Assembly: GCA_958430865.1 (NCBI GenBank) | Contig: CAUDNR010003546.1 | Location: 49,584-66,670 of the forward strand | Reading direction: 5' to 3' | Length of the DNA stretch: 17,087 nt | Source: Entrophospora sp. SA101 | Taxonomy: Eukaryota; Glomeromycota; Glomeromycetes; Entrophosporales; Entrophosporaceae | In this document: positions 11,901 through 17,087 of the stretch, in pieces | How positions within the stretch are numbered: position 1 is the first letter of the stretch | Layout: each line of letters opens with the position of its first letter | Made by a program: the position numbers and the translations under genes | Notes under the pieces: generated by a model | Seen by the model: the letters and a program-made list of their open reading frames with translations, nothing else | What the model was told of the DNA's origin: nothing | Database searches by the model: none

Positions 11901-13006
11901 AGAGAAGGAAATTTATATGTATAGCGAACAACATTTGAATGACTCAGATTATATTTTAAAATTTCTAGGGTTCACTGTAGACAAATTCAAACCAATACTT
12001 CATTATGAATATGCTAACTATGGAAATTTGTATGAGTATTTAAAAAACAACCAAACTTTGCCTGAAAATGAAAAACTGACTTTGAATGCCAAACTAAATT
12101 TGTCATTAGATATATGTTTTGGACTTGAATTTCTACATGAGGTAAGTTTACAAGCTATTTATAACTCTATTCTTTCTCACTATATAAGCATTTCTTTAAT
12201 TCTCTACCAATTTCTTTTTTAAAAATTATAAGAGACACATTCTGCATTTAGACTTGAGAAGTAGCAATATATATCTGTTTAAAAATGGATATGAGAATGA
12301 ATTCCTAAAGCCAAAAATTTCCAATTTTTTATACAGTGTAGATACATTGAATAACCACACAACTGTTAAACCATGTTTACCAAAAAGTATTGACAATCAA
12401 GTCAGGAAAAGATGGCATGAACCTCAACGTTTAAAAAATGAAAAGTACAATTGCACATTTGAATCAGATTATTATAGTTTGGGGATGTTACTTTGGGAGA
12501 TATTTCATGCGACAGGAGCTTTACCATATGAAAAAATAAAAATTGAGAATTTATATGAACATTTGAGATCTAAAAATGGGCCTGAAAGTTTGCCAAATAA
12601 TTTACTAGAACAGTTATACGAACATTTGAAAAATGGGTATGAAGGTTTTCCAAAAAATTTACATAAATCTCTGTTATCTAAAATAACCAAGTTATGGGAG
12701 TATAATATTAATGGACGGACAACTGTAACTGCTATGATTGCAATATTAAGAAGATTTAATAAGAAAAGGAGAACAATTTCCTCATCAACAAGATGTACAA
12801 TTTCTACAATTTCTACATTTTCAACAGTTTCAACAGATAAAACAGGTATATATATATATTATTCTTTTCACCAGAATTTTTATTTATATAAAATAATATT
12901 CATAAAATTATGATATTAATGGTTTTTTTTAATAGCAGTTAATACTAAATACGTGACAAAATCTGAAGAAGTAATTCAAAGATATAGTGAAGAAATTGAT
13001 ATCTAA
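5978..13006 (+). CDS. Large double-kinase gene: active-like kinase, helical region, pseudokinase; carries two internal tandem duplications
   Basis: My joined model uses exons 5978..6135, 6231..6375, 6443..6577, 6664..6706, 6793..7141, 7247..7268, 7344..7449, 7512..7621, 7698..7823, 7915..7976, 8058..8195, 8273..8532, 9852..10500, 10806..11415, 12233..12845 and 12936..13006. This is 3597 nt, 1198 residues, with all phases matching and GT-AG throughout. Two joins (8532 to 9852, and 11415 to 12233) skip from copy 1 to copy 2 of an internal duplication; reading through either junction hits a stop. The start is the first ATG of the first open exon and is the least certain part. Order of parts: kinase (about 50-285), charged coiled region (285-398), EGY/KYGP region (400-590), Ser/Pro/His/Asn linker (590-690), helical region (696-850), pseudokinase (850-1140), Ser/Thr-rich tail. 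It is probably a cytosolic signalling protein; no signal peptide or membrane segment is seen. Confidence 0.8.
6231..7268 (+). other. N-terminal protein kinase domain of the double-kinase gene
   Basis: This part is spread over exons 2 to 6. The landmarks, numbered in the joined model, are a beta-3 Lys in YYIIKGY (Lys79), an alpha-C Glu in YKREIDAL (Glu90), the catalytic loop VHLDLSPKNIM (Asp164, Lys168, Asn169), a DFG-equivalent IDFDSA (Asp182), an APE-equivalent YCSPEL (Glu206), and an alpha-F Asp in SMDMFSFG. All residues needed for phosphotransfer are present, so it should be catalytically competent. Two features are unusual: the Gly-rich loop keeps only one Gly (FNYGRKLN), and the usual HRD is HLD. 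Loss of Arg next to the catalytic Asp suggests activity that does not depend on activation-loop phosphorylation. The substrate is unknown. Confidence 0.85.
7804..9034 (+). repeat. Tandem duplication 1, copy 1 (1231 bp)
   Basis: This is a direct repeat of 9035-10264 with abutting copies. It starts at CTGAAACAATTCC inside exon 7698..7823 and ends at CAAGATCAGATTCT inside the linker exon. Against copy 2 it differs in T-run length (11 versus 9), in CCACAA versus CCTGAA (Gln to Glu), at several intron positions near 8000-8050, at the start of exon 8058 (Thr to Ser), and at 8204 and 8206. From about 8207 to 9034 I see no difference from copy 2. Confidence 0.95.
7915..8722 (+). other. Conserved middle region (EGY...KYGP ... 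CSEH) of the double-kinase gene, copy 1
   Basis: Exons 7915..7976, 8058..8195 and 8273..8532, plus the start of the next exon, encode a compact region. It begins with FIMVPQRREFKNP, continues with FRMYFVCEHNN, EQEGYVITKVPEFIKKYGPW, a long helical stretch, and ends with VIWLCSEHR. The pattern of a Cys-Glu strand, EGY, a Pro-Glu-Phe-Ile-Lys-Lys-Tyr-Gly-Pro helix start, then a Trp-Leu-Cys-x-x-His end resembles, from memory, a region found C-terminal to GTPase, NLR-like or kinase modules in animals and early fungi. I cannot name a Pfam family for it. The same region is repeated at 9144-9952 in copy 2. Confidence 0.55.
9035..10264 (+). repeat. Tandem duplication 1, copy 2 (1230 bp)
   Basis: This second copy directly abuts copy 1. 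Its exon equivalents are 9144..9205, 9288..9425, 9503..9762 and the first part of 9852..10500. At the junction the copy-1 linker frame runs into the start of copy 2 as ...SDSLKQFHEWCL, which is out of frame with the original exon; splicing at the duplicated donor (9054) would create TGA across the joint. Past 10264 the sequence continues uniquely (AGAGAGTCG) in the linker frame. Confidence 0.95.
10283..11090 (+). other. Alpha-helical region resembling an MLKL-type N-terminal bundle
   Basis: From about residue 696 the linker gives way to a helix-rich stretch of roughly 150 residues. It begins MDINYPVPLIYFVNDILVDV and continues through heptad-like segments such as LLNTILKRIIKLTNALNEF (across the intron 10501-10805) and QNLNKLDSSSKILN. 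In arbuscular mycorrhizal fungi, as I recall, many kinase-like proteins start with a VPLI-type helix bundle related to the MLKL N-terminal domain and are followed by a kinase-like domain, which is the order here. The ATG at 10283 would suit the start of such a protein, but the frame is open without a break from the linker upstream, so a fused protein is the simpler reading. The assignment is by architecture, not by a diagnostic motif. Confidence 0.45.
11155..11880 (+). repeat. Tandem duplication 2, copy 1 (about 726 bp)
   Basis: This is a direct repeat of 11881-12606, spanning the 3' part of exon 10806..11415, the whole intron 11416-11506 and the first part of the catalytic-loop exon. It differs from copy 2 at three or four positions in the first 20 bases, at 11199 (T/C, silent) and at 11359 (G/A, Asp to Asn). 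From 11360 to 11880 I see no difference. Its 3' end reads through into AAG ATA ATG TAG, a stop 13 bases after the junction. Confidence 0.95.
11881..12606 (+). repeat. Tandem duplication 2, copy 2 (about 726 bp)
   Basis: This copy directly abuts copy 1. It repeats the pseudokinase hinge and helix E segments (11912..12141), the intron (12142-12232) and the catalytic-loop exon from 12233, then continues uniquely at 12607 into the C-terminal lobe (EQLYEHLKNGYEGFP). Only this copy is connected to the authentic 3' end of the gene. Confidence 0.95.
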
Positions 13007-13451
13007 TCACATGATTGAATTATATCTTTTTGCTTTTTTTTTAAAAAAAAAAGATTTTAATGTATATGTATATATAAAAATTATTTATTTAAACAAGGGA
13101 ATTTTGCTGTGTATTTTTTTTTTTCATTGACTTCTGAAAAAAAAGAAAGTTTGTGTACAAAAATGGTTTTGTATAAAAGTTATTTAACATTAACATTAAT
13201 GTTAATATTGGTGTTAATGTTAAGTTCCAAAAATTTTTTTTAAATCAATCAATCTATTTATAAAATTCAAAAATATATTTTTCTTATTAATTTAAACAAA
13301 TAAAAGCGAACAGCAGCTAGGTCACATATTCCATTTTTTTTGTCCATATGCTTTATTAAAACTGTCTCTTCCACTAAAAATGTGACAAGTGGAATGCTCT
13401 GTATAAATCAAGCCCAACTACATTCAGAAAGTTCAGTACAAGGGAGTTTTA
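13007..13451. other. Downstream region of the double-kinase gene
   Basis: This is 3' flanking DNA rich in A and T runs, with no gene recognised. At about 13183-13222 an imperfect palindromic tract made of TTAACATTAACATTAATG and its complement could fold into a hairpin. The last 70 to 100 bases before 13451 may already belong to the nuclease relic that follows, but the frames are too broken to say. Confidence 0.45.
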
Positions 13452-14105
13452 ACATGGTTGACTTTGGAAAAGGCATATTGGTTAATTTTGTAGGTACAAG
13501 AACAACATAGAATATGCGCATAATAATAATTAAAAGTTTCACTCAAGGTGAAAACCCTTCATGGATAAGGGGTTTTTTTCAGATTGTCATTGATGATGCT
13601 GATAATAAACCAGAAGATATAGAATATTCTGATCACCTGTTGTCATTCTTAGGTCCAGCTATGTTGCACACAGACAACGTAAAAAAAAATTATTTCAAGG
13701 TTAAATGAAAACCTCTACAAAAAAAAATCATTCCACTCAATACTAATACAAAACATAGAAATCCTAACCTCTACAGTCACTAATATGGCTCTTATCTCGC
13801 TTACATTCTGTTTTTACCTCAATACAATCCTTGATTTTTATTGTGAACACCACTGGCATTATTTGCGATGGAAATCTTTTATTAATAAACAGAAGGCCTT
13901 TGATATTCTGTGCAAAAGAATAACAAATGGTATGGTGACAATACAGTTGTTGCATTTGGCAATGGTAACTCTCATCAACATCATATGTACATGCTCCAGG
14001 TCCTGTAAAATAATTTTGCTAAGAGCTTTCTAGCACTGCAAGGTGGTGAATGTTGATGAGTTTCATATATTTTCTGTCTGTTCTTTGTGTGATTGGTGTA
14101 AAGCT
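13452..14105 (+). pseudogene. Decayed Fanzor / TnpB-like (OrfB) nuclease relic
   Basis: This is a frameshifted coding relic in at least three frames. At 13454-13507 a frame reads MVDFGKGILVNFVGTRTT before TAG, suited to the RuvC-I Asp-x-Gly motif. At 13550-13705 lies a stretch with LLSFLGPAMLHTDNVKKNYF. At 13840-13920 comes LRWKSFINKQKAFDILCKRI, then after a frame change (13928) WYGDNTVVAFGNGN, then PGPVK, and after another change (14040) VVNVDEFHIFSVCSLCDWCK. The order YGD..FG.G, P.PVK, V.VDEF, C..C is what I know from Fanzor proteins, the eukaryotic relatives of TnpB, where the last block is the start of the zinc ribbon. The second Cys pair and the RuvC-III Asp are missing, because a TA-flanked element begins at 14143. 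It is inactive by any reading. Confidence 0.6.
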
Positions 14106-14142
14106 CCGAACGGTTCGATTTCGGTTTTTAAATTATTTCAAG

Positions 14143-14328
14143 TACAGTCAAACGCTCGTTTCAACGAATTTTTGTTACAGCGAATTATAATTAAACTCAT
14201 GAATTTTTAAAAAAATCTCGTTACACATGAAAACATAAAAATTCGTTGAAACGCGATTAGTAACCTCGTTTCAACGAATTTTTGAATGAAACTCTCTTTA
14301 TGTCCAACCACTTCGAGGTTAGACTGTA
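14143..14328. mobile_element. Short CAGTC-type inverted-repeat element with TA target duplication
   Basis: TA-CAGTCAAACGCTCG at the left is matched, inverted, by a right end whose complement reads TA-CAGTCTAACCTCG. A TA dinucleotide at both edges is the target-site signature of the Tc1/mariner/pogo superfamily. Inside, TTTCAACGAATTTTT occurs twice in direct orientation (from about 14159 and 14268) and once inverted (about 14240). The element is 182 bp without the TAs and codes for nothing, so it is a MITE. It sits where the nuclease relic loses its 3' end. Confidence 0.75.
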
Positions 14329-14352
14329 CAAGCTTCTTATATACAATTAAAT

Positions 14353-14429
14353 TAATTAGTAGCACTTTAATTGCGATTTGGTGATTTAATCCCGAAATCG
14401 CTCCAAGTGCAAATCTACGCTAATTTCTA
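14353..14429. repeat. Foldback / hairpin-forming inverted repeat
   Basis: The core at about 14372-14401 (GCGATTTGGTGATTT then AATCCCGAAATCGC) is a nearly perfect palindrome. The flanks extend it: AATTAGTAGCACTTT on the left pairs with a right flank whose complement carries AATTAGCGTAG and GCACTT. An RNA from this stretch would form a long, interrupted stem. It is most simply a small foldback transposon remnant. I see no coding content. Confidence 0.5.
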
Positions 14430-14660
14430 CTAAATAATAAATTATAATAGATTGGGATTAATATTTAATTCTATATTAATATATAAATTATTACTGTCTA
14501 TAATGTTCTCTCTAACAAATTCTCAGTCTGTTGTGGAGCAAGATCCGCTGTTATTATTATAGAAAGATCCATTATTTATATGTTACTTTTTAACAAAGCT
14601 ATTATTCTCAAAGGTAAAATTAACAAAATAAAAGAATTTTCAAGAAAATAATTAATAAAA

Positions 14661-14845
14661 ATTTATATCAATTTGTAGCTTGGGTTTTGATAAATATCTA
14701 TTTAGAATAAAAAAATTGAATCCTGACTAATTTATTATGATGATCATTAAATTAAAACTCATAATCACTAAACAGCTAGATGGGCTAGAAGTATGATTTT
14801 TAATAGATCTATTCACCAAAACTCAAGCTACAAACTGATATAAAT
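14661..14845. mobile_element. Inverted-repeat MITE A
   Basis: The left arm (14661-14706) begins TTTATATCAATTTGTAGCTT. The right arm (14801-14845), read in complement, begins TTTATATCAGTTTGTAGCTT, and the match continues through GGTTTTG-type sequence and ATCTATT-type sequence for about 45 bp per arm. The centre is about 95 bp and codes for nothing. Element edges are not certain because I see no clear target duplication. Confidence 0.6.
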
Positions 14846-14929
14846 ACATATTTGAGTAATTAATAAGGCGTAATAAAAATGCAAATAACTCTTTTATGAA
14901 ATCGTTAATACAATTTATTTGTTTTATTA

Positions 14930-15385
14930 TCAATACACAGACCTGGACAAAAGCATCAGGCACCCTAAATGTATTAATTACGCAAATTACATAATAAGTA
15001 CATAAAAATTTTATATGATTTTATAGCTTAGGTTCTGAAGATTATTTATTCAAAATCTTATGTTACTCAATTCCCTAGAACTTAAGCAATTAAAAATAAA
15101 AGAAACATGATCATTTCTTGACAATTTCTCTAAAGACTATAACAACATGTTTTGAAATTTATACATATTAATATGATAATTTAAGATCTTCTGATTCTCA
15201 TGATATATTTTTTTTTTACATTTTCTTGTTTAAAAATTTTTTGATGATTTCAATAATTTTAAAAAATTAAAAAATTTTGAAATAAAAGAAGTTCGAATCT
15301 TCAGAACCTAAGCTATAAAATAATAAAATTTTTGTGCACTTATTATGTGTAATTAATACTTTTAGGGTATGTACAGCATAGATAA
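14930..15385. mobile_element. Inverted-repeat MITE B, long arms
   Basis: The left arm (about 14961-15043) runs from CACCCTAAATGTATTAATTA to TTTATAGCTTAGGTTCTGAA. The right arm (about 15296-15370), in complement, runs from TACCCTAAAAGTATTAATTA to the same TTTATAGCTTAGGTTCTGAA, so arms are about 75-83 bp and about 85 per cent alike by eye. Just outside the left arm, CCTGGACAAAAGCATCAGG resembles the ends of Tc1-type elements (compare GGACAAAAGTATTGG-type ends). Its arm core (TAGCTTAGGTTCTGA) resembles that of MITE A. No transposase is present. Confidence 0.65.
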
Positions 15386-15459
15386 AAATCCGATCATTGG
15401 CTATTATTGTATCACAAAAATCAAGTGAAATTAATTTTTTATAATTTGTTTATTTCTAT

Positions 15460-16270
15460 TACAGTCAAAGCTACCTATAACGAACCTCCGAGAAGCGAAC
15501 TGCTCTCTATAACGAATTAAGATTTTGGTCCCGATTTTTTATTAATGAAATTTGCTCTATATAACGAATTTTATAGTTAAATTCTCTATTCTGTATAACG
15601 AACTGTCTTTGGGGAACCAAATATAAATAACAATAATGCTTCTCTATAACGAACCCGTGTAACATAAACTTATTTATTATTGAAAAAAAAATTTTTTAAA
15701 AATTTATTACTCTTCTTCTTTTTACTATTATTATTTGTTATTGTTGTTATTATTGACAGAGACAAGACTGGCCGACAAATTATATGTTAAATATAATTGT
15801 TTTTTAATTGATTATTTATACATACACATCACTTTTGTCAAATAAAATGAATTGTTTCAACATTGTTTCCTAATAATAATAGTGATAATAATGATAATAA
15901 TATGCCTGAAATAATTCTTTCTTCTTTGCCTGTATTACATAAAAATGCTTTGTTGTCAATAGAAAAAATCAAAATTATACTTTGAACAACAACAGACAAG
16001 TCACAATTAACTGATAATGAATTGAGATTAATAAAAGAAAAGTCAAAAATATATTTAATTCAAAAGAACAATTAAAAATTGATAATTATATGAATAAAAC
16101 TTAATTTTTCTATTTTATTTTCAAAAAGTATCGTTTTTATTTTATGAATGAATGCGAAACTTAATGACTCGTAGCCAATAAATTATTCATAATATGTTCA
16201 CGTGACCTAAATGAGATGATCGACAATTCTTTATTGTGAACGCTCTCTATAACGAAGAGCTTTGACTGTA
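15460..16270. mobile_element. CAGTCAAAGCT element, pogo/Tigger-like, about 807 bp, non-autonomous
   Basis: The ends TA-CAGTCAAAGCT (15460-15472) and the exact inverse AGCTTTGACTG-TA (16258-16270) give an 11 bp perfect terminal repeat with TA on both sides. TATAACGAA recurs at about 15476, 15508, 15560, 15594, 15645 and 16248, mostly preceded by CTCT, giving a subterminal repeat array near the left end. A broken frame from ATG 15902 to about 16074, with one TGA at 15983, encodes a Leu/Lys-rich stretch that could be the eroded tail of a transposase. The TIR style and TA target suggest a pogo-like origin; this is inference. Confidence 0.75.
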
Positions 16271-17010
16271 CTTGTCTAAATTTCTTCTAAAAAATTTCTT
16301 TCTTTCATCAGACTGATTAAATCGACAAAAGGATTGATTTCACAGCTGACTTTCACCAAAATATAATTATATTTATACTGATATACTTAACAATCATATA
16401 ATATAGAGTTTATAATATATATCTTGATTACCACATACTATACAAGGTCCAACCTTTTTTCGGCTTACACCTCTATTCGTTTTATTAATAATAAATGATA
16501 GTTAAAAATGTTATTTATTTAATATTGCTCGAATTATATATTAGTTTTATTTTTTATGTTACGCGTTAATTAAAATGTAGATCATCACAAATTTGGATGT
16601 TATGACAAATTTTGAACATTTTTGCAAATTTTGAGATGGTATATATATATTATATAGTTGTGCAACTCCACTTTTCTAAGTGGTACTTTTTCGATTTTAC
16701 AATACTCTTCACATATAAATTGCTTGATCTTTTTTTGAAATGTCTATTACAGTAATACAATACTTAAATTAAATGTTAATTATGCAGGTTAGGGGATGCC
16801 CGACCCCTCGGCATGAAGCCTTTACTATGGTTAACCTTAACATTACTATAGTAACACTAATTTTATAGACATGTAGATCATAAAATACTTGACCAATCAA
16901 AACAAATGCTCACAAATAGGGCGTAAAATTGTTTTGAAAAATGACCAAACTCAATTAAGTGTTTTAACTTGCAGACTTTTTATGGGTAGCAAAAATTATT
17001 TCAAAAATAC
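16271..17010. other. Non-coding AT-rich DNA, no gene seen
   Basis: No open frame or RNA gene is supported. A 12 bp perfect palindrome, TTACTATAGTAA, lies at about 16843-16854, next to a GGTTAACC-like segment. A (TA)n tract is at about 16640-16655. Short stretches such as AAGGTCCAACCTTTTTTCGG near 16445 could be transposon debris, but no partner sequences were found. Confidence 0.4.
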
Positions 17011-17087
17011 TACAGTGCGGATCATCTATACTCAAAAGTTAAAATTTTTGAAATATTATGTGATCCACACATCGGATTTTAAAAAAC
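17011..17087. mobile_element. Possible left end of a further TA-targeting element, cut by the window edge
   Basis: TACAGTGCGGATCATCTATA starts at 17011. TA followed by CAGTG-type sequence is a usual terminus of Tc1/mariner elements. About 45 bases on, TGTGATCCACACATCGG contains the inverse of GCGGATCA in degenerate form, so a subterminal hairpin is possible. The opposite end lies outside the window, so this is a weak call. Confidence 0.3.

Larger units (their letters stand above)
11091..12770 (+). other. C-terminal kinase-like domain, predicted pseudokinase (interrupted by duplication 2)
   Basis: The domain runs from about residue 850 to 1140 in the joined model. It shows an alpha-C-like segment (IEKEIYMYSEQ), a hinge region (PILHYEYANYGNLYEYL), a helix E segment (DICFGLEFLHE) and a catalytic loop HLDLRSSNIYLF that keeps the Asp (about 978) and Asn (about 983). 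The metal-binding DFG is replaced by SNF in PKISNFLYS (Asn about 1002). APE is HEP in RWHEPQRL, and the alpha-F Asp is kept in FESDYYSLGMLLWEI. Loss of the DFG Asp predicts no or very weak catalysis. A DLRxxNI ... PKIxNF signature is one I recall from the expanded kinase-like families of arbuscular mycorrhizal fungi. The tail (TISTISTFSTVST) is Ser/Thr-rich. Confidence 0.75.

Noticed and set aside
13764..13955. Minus-strand open frame opposite the nuclease relic
   Set aside because: It lies opposite the plus-strand relic with motif matches and has no recognisable domain itself; it is a shadow frame.
14101..14130. tRNA-like GGTTCGATTTC segment
   Set aside because: It has the look of a T-arm, but no acceptor, D-arm or anticodon stem can be drawn around it.
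1..17087. CRISPR array, operon or bacterial gene cluster
   Set aside because: No spaced direct repeats of array type occur, and the genes have spliceosomal introns, so the DNA is eukaryotic.

Overview
The window looks like a eukaryotic, strongly AT-rich genome, most likely an early-diverging fungus of the arbuscular mycorrhizal type (Glomeromycotina, Rhizophagus-like). The reasons are short AT-rich GT-AG introns of mostly 60-110 bp, Asn-rich linkers in a hybrid histidine kinase, a tyrosine-kinase-like gene of a kind expanded in these fungi, and many decayed DNA transposons. The assignment is inference from style; no rRNA, tRNA or other marker is present. All exon boundaries below were placed by hand from splice-site consensus and reading-frame continuity.

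Layout. (1) Bases 1-3046, + strand: the 3' seven exons of a hybrid sensor histidine kinase (GAF end, HisKA, HATPase, a degenerate receiver, an Asn-rich linker and an intact receiver), cut by the left window edge. (2) 3047-5977: intergenic DNA with a decayed Tc1/mariner transposase fragment on the minus strand (4231-4540). (3) 5978-13006, + strand: one large multi-exon gene. It encodes an apparently competent protein kinase domain, a coiled segment, a conserved middle region (EGY...KYGP / CSEH), a Ser/Pro/His/Asn-rich linker, an alpha-helical region resembling the N-terminal bundle of MLKL-type proteins, and a second kinase domain that looks like a pseudokinase. (4) 13007-17087: a transposon graveyard. 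It holds a frameshifted Fanzor/TnpB-like nuclease relic, two TA-flanked CAGTC-type elements, two large inverted-repeat elements, a foldback, and perhaps one end of a further element at the right edge.

The most striking point is inside the large gene. It carries two independent direct tandem duplications (about 1.23 kb and 726 bp). Each breaks the reading frame if read through. Each also begins and ends inside exons and contains at least one whole intron, so splicing from a copy-1 donor to the matching copy-2 acceptor rebuilds a single-copy message. The joined model is exactly in frame (3597 nt, 1198 residues). In both duplications every copy-to-copy difference I found lies in the 5' part, and the 3' part is identical by eye. 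Either this gene tolerates tandem duplications by splicing over them, or both are assembly duplications of two haplotypes.

The two genes are both signalling proteins that pair a competent catalytic or receiver domain with a degenerate copy of the same fold. Nothing in the sequence shows that they work in one pathway.
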